Below are positions 51,422 through 60,474 of a stretch of 64,000 bases of DNA, in pieces. Position 1 is the stretch's first letter. Each line of letters opens with the position of its first letter. This DNA comes from a bacterium (GTDB taxonomy: Bacteria > Zhuqueibacterota > QNDG01 > JAGLOF01), in assembly GCA_023139105.1 (NCBI GenBank), contig JAGLOF010000012.1, forward strand, positions 24,797 to 88,796. The letters are read 5' to 3'. The position numbers and the translations under genes were made by a program. A model generated the notes under the pieces. The model saw only the letters and a list, made by a program, of their open reading frames with translations, was not told where the DNA came from and made no database searches.

Positions 51422-52804
51422 TTAAGATAGTGTACCGCCTTTTTTCAAGCGATAGCGCAAAGTATCCAGGCTGAGTCCCAACAGACGGGCTGCACGAGAG
51501 ACATTACCTTCGGCCTTATTCATTGCAGAGTTGATCAGATATTGTTCAAGCTCAGGCAGAGAAATGCCTGATTGTGGTATTTGTATAGATTCTAACCATG
51601 AATCCGATATTGCAGCAGCACCGATCAGGATAAGATCAGGCGCATCAAGCATTGAATTCTCAGTAAATATAACAGCCCTTTCAATAACATTGCGCAGCTC
51701 TCTGACATTACCGGACCAACGATGTGCCTTTAGTTTTTTAATAGCAGAATCACTGAGTCCTGATACGGTTTTGTGAAAACTGTATGCAAAATGATTAATA
51801 AAATTTTCAGCAAGCAGAATAATATCATCATCAAGTTCTCTTAGCGGTGGCAGTTCCAAATTGATCACATTAAGCCTGAAAAACAGATCCTCACGGAACT
51901 CTTTATTCTGAACCGCTTTCATCAGGTCTTTATTTGTTGCGGCAATGATGCGAACATCAACCTGCCGTTCCTGCGTATCTCCCAAACGCCGGAAACGCTT
52001 GGACTCCAGGAAGGCGAGGAACTTGGACTGAAGCGAGAAAGGCAGCTCACCAATTTCATCGAGAAAAAGAGTACCGCCATCAGCCGTTTCAAGTAGCCCT
52101 TTTTTGCTGCTGAGAGCATGTGTGAACGCACCTTTTTCATAACCGAATATTTCAGATTCCAACAGAGTATCCGGAATACCTGCACAATTAATCTCTACAA
52201 AAGGTGCGCCCTGTTGCATTGAGGCATTATGAATAATACGGGCAGCAAGATTTTTACCTGTTCCACTTTCCCCCTGGAGCAGAACAGTAGAAGACCGGAC
52301 AGGTGCAATTTTTTTAACAAATTCATGAATACTCTGAATCTGAGCAGATCTGCCGATAAATCCGCTCTGTGCCTCAATTCCGCTACGTTGCAGTGTTGAT
52401 TGAAGCAGCATGATCTCATATTTTTTCTGCTGAATCTCATGTTCCAGGGCCACCTCTTGCGTCCCATCCGAGACAATACAGAGAAGCTTGGCATAGCCGT
52501 TCTGCGTATATGGAAGAATAGTAAGATGATAATAACAGGATTGACCGGAAGATTTAAACCGTGTCAATTTAGTTATGATAAAACGTCGTTTTTTCCGTGT
52601 TACAACTGACTTGACTACATCTTCCGAGCCAATCAATTCCGGAAAAACATCCCATAGCGGATTATTTTTTTTTACCTGAATTGCGATATATTGCTTTAAA
52701 TTTAAGCTGTACTCCTGCAAGATTAAATCCTGATCAAAAAGAGCAAAAGCAGTCTTCTTCTCCCGCAGAATTACTTCAAAATAGTCTTTCACAGCCAACT
52801 CCAT
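51422..52804 (-). CDS. Sigma-54-dependent activator with PAS-like and Fis domains (GAFTHA variant)
   Basis: A 460-residue enhancer-binding protein: a PAS-like N-terminus (about 1-120), a coiled-coil, an AAA+ domain and a C-terminal Fis-type HTH (NVSRAARLLGLSLDTLRYRLKK). Walker A is GESGTGKN (about 178-185) and Walker B LFLDEIGE (about 246-253). The sigma-54 contact loop reads GAFTHA (about 225-230) instead of GAFTGA, which in characterised proteins is important for sigma-54 contact, so activation may be changed. There is no receiver domain. Start ATG overlaps the GTPase stop (TAATG), making it the last gene of a four-gene operon. Confidence 0.9.
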   Translation of the reverse strand: MELAVKDYFEVILREKKTAFALFDQDLILQEYSLNLKQYIAIQVKKNNPLWDVFPELIGSEDVVKSVVTRKKRRFIITKLTRFKSSGQSCYYHLTILPYTQNGYAKLLCIVSDGTQEVALEHEIQQKKYEIMLLQSTLQRSGIEAQSGFIGRSAQIQSIHEFVKKIAPVRSSTVLLQGESGTGKNLAARIIHNASMQQGAPFVEINCAGIPDTLLESEIFGYEKGAFTHALSSKKGLLETADGGTLFLDEIGELPFSLQSKFLAFLESKRFRRLGDTQERQVDVRIIAATNKDLMKAVQNKEFREDLFFRLNVINLELPPLRELDDDIILLAENFINHFAYSFHKTVSGLSDSAIKKLKAHRWSGNVRELRNVIERAVIFTENSMLDAPDLILIGAAAISDSWLESIQIPQSGISLPELEQYLINSAMNKAEGNVSRAARLLGLSLDTLRYRLKKGGTLS

Positions 52805-53313
52805 TAAAACATGCTGCACAGTGTCCTGAATGTCATATCAACCTGATGATCTGTCTTAGCACTAGTATATACACAGCGAACATTCAACGCCTCAACATTA
52901 CGTGAAATAGTATCAAAATCGACAGCATCTTTCTCAAGCAGATCATATTTATTTGCTGCAGCCAGACATGGTGCGCCTTTGGAATTTTCATGAAAAAAAC
53001 ATCGCATGGGAGTAAGTGCCTCCAAAGTCTCCGGACGGGACACATCAAAAACAAGAATTGCACCATGTGCACCATGAAGGTATCGTTTTAAAACATTGTC
53101 ATACTTTTCAATATGAGCAAGATCCCATATAATTAAATTGAACTGTGCCTTCTCATCAAGAGCGATTAGCCTCTGGCTGAGCTGTACACCGATTGTTGAA
53201 TGATAATTCTCCTCAAAGGTCTGATGTACAAAACGGCGTACCAGGCTGGTCTTTCCAACACCGAATGAACCCAGGAGACAGATCTTTTTACTTAATGTAA
53301 CTACATCAGCCAC
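52804..53313 (-). CDS. Rab/Ras-like small GTPase (prokaryotic Rup-type)
   Basis: A 169-residue Ras-superfamily GTPase. G1 is GSFGVGKTSL (15-24), G2 is STIGV (T40), G4 NKYD (121-124) and G5 TSAK (150-153). The G3 motif DTAGQE is replaced by WDLAHIE (63-69), so the catalytic Gln is missing and intrinsic hydrolysis may be slow or partner-dependent. The protein ends CSMF, which resembles a CaaX box but may be chance. It starts with GTG 53313 after AGGAGG that lies in the end of the OmpA-family gene, and the sigma-54 activator follows. The operon suggests a GTPase/effector module. Confidence 0.85.
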   Translation of the reverse strand: MADVVTLSKKICLLGSFGVGKTSLVRRFVHQTFEENYHSTIGVQLSQRLIALDEKAQFNLIIWDLAHIEKYDNVLKRYLHGAHGAILVFDVSRPETLEALTPMRCFFHENSKGAPCLAAANKYDLLEKDAVDFDTISRNVEALNVRCVYTSAKTDHQVDMTFRTLCSMF

Positions 53314-53314
53314 A

Positions 53315-55057
53315 TTACCTCCTGTCCCGTATCTCTAATTCAACCCGCCGACCGGAAAGCTCTGCGTCTTTTGGCGAAAGACTTGAACCAAAATACTGCA
53401 CAGCCAGCTGGGCATGAGAAACACCTCTGTTGAATAAATACACTCTCACTACACCGGCTCTTTTTTCAGAGATCTGATTATTGACATTTTCAGAACCACT
53501 CTGATCAGAAAAACCTTTTATTATTACCCAGCTCTCTCTATGAGATATCAGCCATTCCGCCAGAGAATCAAGCTCCTGCATTTGCCTATGATTTAAATCA
53601 TATGAGCCGGATGCAAACAAAATCGGGTCTTCTTCAACATCATCAATTAAAGCCTTACTATCAATCGAATTTGACACATCAAGGTTGTTTTCAACAACTG
53701 CGATACCGGAGACCAACCCTGCCAGATATCCGACATGACGCTTCAATTCCCGGCTGGACACATGGCCTTCCAATATTACAGTTGTACCATCCAGATGCAG
53801 CCGACATATGAGCCGGCCATCTATTGTATACGGTTGAAATCGATGTTCAATTTCACTGATTACTGACTGTTTGAGTGTAAATATGATAACCCGATTATCA
53901 ACATAATCCACAGCTTCATGAGTAGAGATGAGACTGTCAAGACGTTGCTCCGTCTTTATATCCTCAACAGATCCGGAAAGTAGGATTCGACTATTTTCAA
54001 TATTACATATAACATGGGCAAAACCACCATCTGCTTGTAGACAATTCCTGAGCCCTGTCATATGCCGGGAAGTCCGCAAATATGGATAAAGATTGCTAAC
54101 GCCCCATATAGCCAATACGAGAACTATAAAGCTGGCTACCAGGATTAATCCGTATGGCCTTTTACTCTGACCCTTCTGCATCTCCTCATCTTGACTATCA
54201 CGAAACAGCTTGATCAATTCTGAAAGCAGCTGCTTTGCACTGCCAAAACAAGACTGGTCACCTTGAAAATCCCGCAGTTCCGAGCCGCATTGATGTTGAA
54301 TCCTGTCTAAAAGCCGGGTGACCATTCCATTAAACCTGGCAGGTGTGACTCCTTTTACTACAATGGCTGTATAAAAAGAATTTGCTGCCTCAATTATAAT
54401 ACGCTGATCACCATATTGAATTTCATTAATATCCTGCGACTCGTTCTGACTGAAAGCTTCATCTGCAAATGATTGAATGGCCGTCAACATACCGCTTACA
54501 AGATCTTTATTCATGCCTGCTGCATCTGAAGTGGATGAAACATGTGTCATCAACAGACCGCTCTCGCGGTGAATAAGAAATATCTCCTGAATTGAAAATG
54601 GCAGGGCTTCTTTGAGTATAAGGTCTTGTGGGCTGACACCTGAAATTTTTGCTGTTATCTGATTCCTTACCCGGCTCCTGCGCATGGCATTCTCAATTTT
54701 ATTATTGATTGTATCAGCCAGATGTTTAATTGCTTCGGCCACAGCTTTGCGCACGGTCTTACCAATAATAGGGTAGAGTGCATCTACTATTTCTTCTTTA
54801 GCCTCTCCTATCTGATGCTTGATTGCAGGCCCGATAACCGGAGAGAGCGTCTTTGCCACATCATCTTTAGACCGGTTGATATTAAGATCAATCACATCAT
54901 TGAGCACAGGACTGAATGTTGATATCAACCACTCTTTCTCAGAAAGCTGCTTTCTAAGTGTATTTAGTTCTACTTCTGTCTCGGTAATGCGTGTCCTGTC
55001 ATCTTTAAGAAGAAGTCGACGCAGGTGTTCCAGTTCTCTATCTTGCACAGTACTCAT
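53315..55057 (-). CDS. Roadblock-like, BON and OmpA domain membrane protein
   Basis: About 580 residues in order: an N-terminal helical region (1-140) with the repeated ALYPIIGKTVRKAVAEAIKH-type segment; a region (150-240, EALPFSIQEIFLIHRESGLL...RIIIEAANSFYTAIVVKG) that looks like a roadblock/LC7 GTPase-regulator domain; one transmembrane helix (303-325); two BON-like repeats (near 335-395 and 400-470, ILLSGSVEDIK and VILEGHVSSRELKRHV); and an OmpA peptidoglycan-binding domain (480-580, VIIKGFSDQSGSENVNNQIS). It would link a cytosolic GTPase to the cell wall. Similar proteins occur with small GTPases in cyanobacteria and others. ATG 55057 overlaps the upstream stop. Confidence 0.85.
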   Translation of the reverse strand: MSTVQDRELEHLRRLLLKDDRTRITETEVELNTLRKQLSEKEWLISTFSPVLNDVIDLNINRSKDDVAKTLSPVIGPAIKHQIGEAKEEIVDALYPIIGKTVRKAVAEAIKHLADTINNKIENAMRRSRVRNQITAKISGVSPQDLILKEALPFSIQEIFLIHRESGLLMTHVSSTSDAAGMNKDLVSGMLTAIQSFADEAFSQNESQDINEIQYGDQRIIIEAANSFYTAIVVKGVTPARFNGMVTRLLDRIQHQCGSELRDFQGDQSCFGSAKQLLSELIKLFRDSQDEEMQKGQSKRPYGLILVASFIVLVLAIWGVSNLYPYLRTSRHMTGLRNCLQADGGFAHVICNIENSRILLSGSVEDIKTEQRLDSLISTHEAVDYVDNRVIIFTLKQSVISEIEHRFQPYTIDGRLICRLHLDGTTVILEGHVSSRELKRHVGYLAGLVSGIAVVENNLDVSNSIDSKALIDDVEEDPILFASGSYDLNHRQMQELDSLAEWLISHRESWVIIKGFSDQSGSENVNNQISEKRAGVVRVYLFNRGVSHAQLAVQYFGSSLSPKDAELSGRRVELEIRDRR

Positions 55058-55395
55058 CTCTTCTCCCACCTGCCAACATAGTAGCTCTTCTTCTTGACTC
55101 TATTTGATTCGGACTTAATACGCCTGTGTATATGGGCCAGCGAGGCATCAGTTTTTTTAATATAATCTTCATGGGCGCAGTTGATGTCAAGCAGACGTTG
55201 ATCAAAATTATCTTGCCGCTGCTCCACAGCATTCAAACGCTTCTCCAACGTTTTACTGAGCTTTTTCATATTTTGAATTGTTTTATCTACAACAGCCAGG
55301 GCTTCACTTAAAATAATTTCCCTGATAGCGGCAAGAGTACCCACAGTTTTCTCCTGTACAGAACTATCTTCAAATGACTGAGATTTTTCAGACAT
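55054..55395 (-). CDS. Small coiled-coil protein, first gene of the GTPase operon
   Basis: A 113-residue, strongly charged protein with heptad-like helices (TIQNMKKLSKTLEKRLNAVE then QRQDNFDQRLLDI) and a basic tail (RRIKSESNRVKKKSYYVGRW). No membrane segment or motif is known to me. It is translationally coupled by ATGA to the OmpA-family gene, and ATG 55395 has GAGG seven bases ahead. It is probably a structural or regulatory partner of that protein. Confidence 0.75.
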   Translation of the reverse strand: MSEKSQSFEDSSVQEKTVGTLAAIREIILSEALAVVDKTIQNMKKLSKTLEKRLNAVEQRQDNFDQRLLDINCAHEDYIKKTDASLAHIHRRIKSESNRVKKKSYYVGRWEKR

Positions 55396-55659
55396 TAATA
55401 TCCTCATAATGTATAAATTGAATTATCGTTAAATTAGCAATTATATAACCTAATATCAAGTACAAAGCAATTTCTTCTATACTAACAGAAGAGTAAACGA
55501 TGGAGCTGTATCAAAAAGCCCCTTTTCACAACATGTCGGCTCCCGAATGCTTCTATCAGGAAGTTACAGATCAATCAATAAAGGGTAAGAAGGTGCTTGG
55601 ACGTATTCAATTTATACCGTTACTTAAATCTGGCTCCTTACTGCCCGGAGGAATTTCAT

Positions 55660-56547
55660 ATGAAAAGATTTCACATTACTATTTTTTTGCTATTGTTTAG
55701 CTTAGTAGTAATTTTTACATATTGCACACAAAACCCTTTGTTTAATGATGCTAGCATACCCGTTGAAAAAACATGGATTAAAGGTAAAGTAATACAATCT
55801 AACGGAAGCCCGGCAAATGGCGCACTGGCTTGGCTTGAAGGATTCAACATTGGAACATATGTTGATGAAAAAGGTGATTTTGCACTACAAATACCTGTAA
55901 CAGGATACAGCAATGGCTCTGTAAATGGTAATTTTACTTTATATTTATTTTATGGTAATTTCAAAGTCGAAATGGTAGAAATAAGTATTGTAAATGGAGA
56001 AGTGAGAGACGGCCAGAGCGATATGGGCACTAAAGGCTACTTAAAACATACAATCACCTTAAAGCAGTTAATCAAACTACATTCCAGTGTCTCTTTTTAC
56101 TATAGGTGGCATGCAGTTCATCCTGATTCCTGCTTAAAATTCAATGTTGAAATGGAAGTTCTTGAGACACCTGTAACAATCTTAACAAAAAAGGGACGAA
56201 TTACCAGCGGTTTTCTTCTTCCTGAAGCAATAGACGGGCAGGACAATATTATACTTGATATCCCAAATGAACCATTCATGCGAACATCAATTTGGAAAAA
56301 CCCATATTCCGCAGGAACCACCTTGAACTGGAGTTATGATACAATAAAAAGTGGTACCTATCAATATGTCCCGTGGATTCTTGCATATCAACCGGACCTT
56401 CCTGATGAATTATTTGAATTTTTAGATGTAGATTTCGACAATGTCGACTATGGATATTTGAATATTCCAATGGTAAGAACAGGGGGACGTTTTTTGCTGA
56501 ATAAAGCAGATACTACTGTTATTAATCTGCCTGATTTAAATAAATGA
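55660..56547 (+). CDS. Hypothetical lipoprotein with carboxypeptidase-regulatory-like domain
   Basis: A 295-residue protein with a lipoprotein signal ending FTYC (near residue 21). Residues 40-70 (IKGKVIQSNGSPANGALAWL, then TYVDEKGDFAL) match the carboxypeptidase-regulatory-like (CarboxypepD_reg) fold, a small beta sandwich. The rest is beta-rich and not recognised. ATG 55660 has GGAGG seven bases ahead; the frame is open to 55597 and beyond. It stands alone, divergent from the GTPase operon. Confidence 0.75.
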   Translation: MKRFHITIFLLLFSLVVIFTYCTQNPLFNDASIPVEKTWIKGKVIQSNGSPANGALAWLEGFNIGTYVDEKGDFALQIPVTGYSNGSVNGNFTLYLFYGNFKVEMVEISIVNGEVRDGQSDMGTKGYLKHTITLKQLIKLHSSVSFYYRWHAVHPDSCLKFNVEMEVLETPVTILTKKGRITSGFLLPEAIDGQDNIILDIPNEPFMRTSIWKNPYSAGTTLNWSYDTIKSGTYQYVPWILAYQPDLPDELFEFLDVDFDNVDYGYLNIPMVRTGGRFLLNKADTTVINLPDLNK

Positions 56548-56662
56548 CGGTTCAAGTGAAACAATAAATCGATACAAGCTAATTGTTTTTAAGACCAGGA
56601 TAAAAATGTGTAGGGGCGTACCCAAGGGTATAAACAACCAACCGGTCGCCCTAAGCTGATGA

Positions 56663-59600
56663 TCACGCCCCCTTCCTCAATCGCCACTCTTCACGCATGG
56701 TGTACAGAACAGGCACCACAAACACCGTCATAATCTCAAACACCATGCCCCCAAAAGATGGAATTGCCATGGGCACCATCACGTCTGCACCCCGACCCGT
56801 AGAGGTCAATATGGGAATCAATGCGAGGATGGTGGTTGCCGTGGTCATCATAGCCGGACGGATGCGCCGGGATCCGGCAAAGATTGCGGCCTCGCGGATC
56901 TCAGCAACGGTTTCAGGCTTCACCTCATCAAAGCGCTGTTTCAAGTAGGTCGAAATCAGAACCCCGTCATCTGTGGCAATACCGAATAACGCAAGAAAGC
57001 CGACCCACACAGCCACAGACAGATTGATAGGATGCATCTGGAAAAGCTGCCGCATGGATTCACCGGCAAAGCTGAAATTCATGAACCACGCCTGACCCCA
57101 GAGCCAGATCATGACAAATCCACCTGCCCAAGCCACAAAGATACCGGAGAAGACGATAAGCGTCGTCGAGGCACGTTTAAACTGAAAATAAAGAATCATG
57201 AAAATGGCAAAGAGGGCCAGCGGCAGAATCACCCTCATACGTTTGGTAGCACGGATCTGATTCTCATAGCTGCCTGCAAAGGCATAGCTGACTCCGGCGG
57301 GAATGATCAATTCACCTGAATCAATCTTACTTTTAAGATATGCCTGGGCCTGTTCCACCACATCCACCTCTGCCCAGCCGTCCCGCTTGTCAAAAAGGAC
57401 ATAACCGAGCAAGAAGGTATCCTCACTCTTTATCATCTGTGGGCCGCGCACATAACGTATACGTGAAAGCTGCCTCAGCGGAATCTGCACGCCCCCCATA
57501 CCTGGCACCAATATAGTTTCCAATGATTCAATATCTCCGCGCAGCTCCCGCAAATAGCGTACACGCACTGGGTAACGCTCCCTACCTTCCAACGTAGAAG
57601 TCAACGTCTTCCCCCCAATGGCCGTTTCAATAATATCTTGAACCCTGCGAATAGGCATACCGTAACGGGCAATAGCCAGCCGGTCGATCTCTATCTCCAG
57701 ATATGGCTTGCCTACAATGCGGTCCGCAAATACGGCCTCAGACTTTACCGCCGGTATTTCCTTTAACAACTTCTCCAACTGTAGACCTACACGCTCAATG
57801 GTCTCCAGATCAGGGCCTTTGACTTTAATGCCCATAGGTGCGCGCATACCAGACTGCAACATCACCAACCTGGTGGAGATAGGCTGTAGTTTCGGCGCAG
57901 AAGTTGTCCCTGGAAGTTTGGCCGCCTTCACTAGTTCATCCCAGATGTCATCGGGCACACGGATATGATCACGCCAGTTGCGGAATGAAGTACCCCTTTT
58001 ATCGGGAATCAGTTCTCCCTGATGGTCCCGAACAAAATTACCATCACCATCTACCTTGAACTTCAGCCGTTTTCCATTTTTATCAATACGATATTCCGGT
58101 TTGTAATTGACAATGGTCTCAATCATGGAAATAGGAGCAGGATCCAACGGTGTCTCTGCTCGTCCCAGTTTGCCGACAACGGTTTCAACTTCAGGAACAG
58201 AATAAAGAGCCATATCCAACTTACGCAGCACGTCATAAGACTCTTCCATGCCGGCATGCGGCATAGTGGTGGGCATGTATAGATAGCTTCCCTCATCCAG
58301 CGGCGGCATGAACTCCTTGCCCAAACCCGGGAATGTATGCACCATGGCCTGATAGGGGCGGGTTTTTTCGATGAATGACGGCATGAACCCGAAAATCCGG
58401 CCAAAGCCGAACCACACCATGGCTCCCATTACCACTAAAATGAAAGGTCCGGCCAGGGCTTTAACCTTATTGTTCAAAGCCCAGCGCAGTAACCGGGTAT
58501 AATATCGGGTGAAGAGCATAAGACCGCCCATGACCACCCCGATAATCAATGCGGCAAATAAAAAGTTTAAAAATCCGGAACGACCAATGCCTAGCGGTGC
58601 CCATACTCCAGACAGAATTGCCACAACCGTAGCAATAATTATCCAGTTGAGCCATACCGGCAGATAAGCCTGAGATCGTTGCGGCAGATGCCTGCGTACA
58701 AAATGAAATAGACCAAACAACAGCACTACCAATCCCAGAGACCAAGAGAAACGAAACATGATGACAAGACCAAGCACTGCAAGCAGGCTATTCCAGATAT
58801 GTCCGGTTATATGTGAACGTTTCTTCTTTCCAAACAGTATATTCGCCAACGACGGCAGAATTGTCAGAGCCAGAACCACAGAGGAGATAAGTGCCAATGT
58901 CTTGGTATAGGCAAGTGGTTTGAAGAGTTTGCCCTCGGCTGCCGTCATTGTGAAAACCGGTAGAAAGCTGACCACGGTAGTTGATACTGCTGTCAAAACG
59001 GCACTGCCTACTTCGGAAGTCGCTTTGAAGATAACCTGTCTCAGGTCTGCATCTGGCGGTGCTTCATCTAAATGCCTCATTATATTTTCAGAGACGACAA
59101 TGCCCATATCCACAATGGTTCCAATAGCGATGGCAATCCCTGAGAGGGCCACAACATTGGCATCCACGCCAAAGAGTTTCATACCGACAAAGACCAACAA
59201 TACTGTCATTGGCAGCAGCGTGGAAATAAGCAATGACGAGGAGAGATGCATAATCATTATGAGGACAACTATGACTGTGATGAGGATTTCATCACGCAAG
59301 GCATTATTCAATGTACCCAGGGTCTCATAGATCAGTCCGGTGCGATCATAGAATGGGATAATAGTGACCTGAGAGAACGTGCCGTCGCCCAGCACCTTTG
59401 AAGGCAGTCCCGGTGCAATTTCATCAATTTTACGCTTTACTTCCTGAATGGCGGCTAGAGGATTCTCACCATAACGGACAACCACCACGCCGCCCACAGC
59501 TTCTGCGCCCTCCTTGTCCAGGGCACCCCGGCGAATTGCCGGGCCCAGGGCCACATGGGCCACGTCTTTCACCAAGAGGGGGACGTTGTTGCGCACTGAG

Positions 59601-60469
59601 ACCACGGTATTTTCCAGATCTGCTACAGACTTGATAAAACCGATACCCCGCACCACATATTCTACTTTGTTAACTTCAATGGTGCGCGCACCCACATCAA
59701 TATTGGAACCTCGTACCGCCTGAATCACATCACTCAACGGCACTCCGTGCTGACGCAGTGTCGCCGGATCCACATCAATCTGATACTCTTTGACAAATCC
59801 GCCCACAGAGGCCACCTCTGCCACACCATCGGCTGATTGCAAACCGGACCGCACATACCAATCCTGAATGGATCTCAGCTCCTGCAAGTCCCATCCACCC
59901 GTAGGATTACCGTCTCTGTCACGACCCTCCAGGGTGTACCAGAAAACCTGACCCAAAGCCGTAGCATCAGGCCCTAGCGATGGACTAACACCATCAGGCA
60001 ATGTACCCGGCGGCAGGGCGTTGAGTTTCTCCAAAATACGGCTGCGTGACCAATAAAACTCAGCCTCCTCTTTAAAGATAACATAGATGGTAGAAAAGCC
60101 GAACATAGAGTACGAACGCACCGTCTTTACTTCAGGCACGCCCATCAACGCCACAGTTAGTGGATATGTCACTTGATCTTCCATGTCCTGAGGCGACCGC
60201 CCCATCCAGCGTGTAAAGACAATCTGCTGATTCTCGCCAATATCAGGAATGGCATCCACCGGCACAGGATCACGCTCAATGCCCGGAATATGCCAATCAA
60301 AAGGCGCCACCATCACACCCCACATCATTACTGCCGACAGTCCCAAAAAAACCACCAGCTTATTCTCCAGGCATGCCTTGATCAATTTGTCTAATAAATT
60401 CATTTTTTGTTTTGTCATGATATGTTTTATCCGTGTAAATCCGTTTAATCCGCTTTTTCCGTGTTCCAT
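56663..60469 (-). CDS. cusA: CusA/CzcA-family heavy-metal RND efflux pump
   Basis: A large RND inner-membrane pump, 1,268 residues, longer than CusA (about 1,047) because of an extra hydrophobic insert (about 560-680) typical of Bacteroidota-like members. The three Met of the CusA copper/silver pathway have counterparts: M732 (YLYMPTT), M782 (SMIETI, exactly 50 residues later as in CusA) and M870 (VMLQSGM). GIAIAIGTIVDMGIVVSENI is the proton-relay helix. It exports Cu(I)/Ag(I) with CusB and CusC. The start is uncertain: ATG 60469 lies in a CCGTG-type repeat; 60418 and 60403 are alternatives. Confidence 0.93.
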   Translation of the reverse strand: MEHGKSGLNGFTRIKHIMTKQKMNLLDKLIKACLENKLVVFLGLSAVMMWGVMVAPFDWHIPGIERDPVPVDAIPDIGENQQIVFTRWMGRSPQDMEDQVTYPLTVALMGVPEVKTVRSYSMFGFSTIYVIFKEEAEFYWSRSRILEKLNALPPGTLPDGVSPSLGPDATALGQVFWYTLEGRDRDGNPTGGWDLQELRSIQDWYVRSGLQSADGVAEVASVGGFVKEYQIDVDPATLRQHGVPLSDVIQAVRGSNIDVGARTIEVNKVEYVVRGIGFIKSVADLENTVVSVRNNVPLLVKDVAHVALGPAIRRGALDKEGAEAVGGVVVVRYGENPLAAIQEVKRKIDEIAPGLPSKVLGDGTFSQVTIIPFYDRTGLIYETLGTLNNALRDEILITVIVVLIMIMHLSSSLLISTLLPMTVLLVFVGMKLFGVDANVVALSGIAIAIGTIVDMGIVVSENIMRHLDEAPPDADLRQVIFKATSEVGSAVLTAVSTTVVSFLPVFTMTAAEGKLFKPLAYTKTLALISSVVLALTILPSLANILFGKKKRSHITGHIWNSLLAVLGLVIMFRFSWSLGLVVLLFGLFHFVRRHLPQRSQAYLPVWLNWIIIATVVAILSGVWAPLGIGRSGFLNFLFAALIIGVVMGGLMLFTRYYTRLLRWALNNKVKALAGPFILVVMGAMVWFGFGRIFGFMPSFIEKTRPYQAMVHTFPGLGKEFMPPLDEGSYLYMPTTMPHAGMEESYDVLRKLDMALYSVPEVETVVGKLGRAETPLDPAPISMIETIVNYKPEYRIDKNGKRLKFKVDGDGNFVRDHQGELIPDKRGTSFRNWRDHIRVPDDIWDELVKAAKLPGTTSAPKLQPISTRLVMLQSGMRAPMGIKVKGPDLETIERVGLQLEKLLKEIPAVKSEAVFADRIVGKPYLEIEIDRLAIARYGMPIRRVQDIIETAIGGKTLTSTLEGRERYPVRVRYLRELRGDIESLETILVPGMGGVQIPLRQLSRIRYVRGPQMIKSEDTFLLGYVLFDKRDGWAEVDVVEQAQAYLKSKIDSGELIIPAGVSYAFAGSYENQIRATKRMRVILPLALFAIFMILYFQFKRASTTLIVFSGIFVAWAGGFVMIWLWGQAWFMNFSFAGESMRQLFQMHPINLSVAVWVGFLALFGIATDDGVLISTYLKQRFDEVKPETVAEIREAAIFAGSRRIRPAMMTTATTILALIPILTSTGRGADVMVPMAIPSFGGMVFEIMTVFVVPVLYTMREEWRLRKGA

Positions 60470-60474
60470 TGCTC

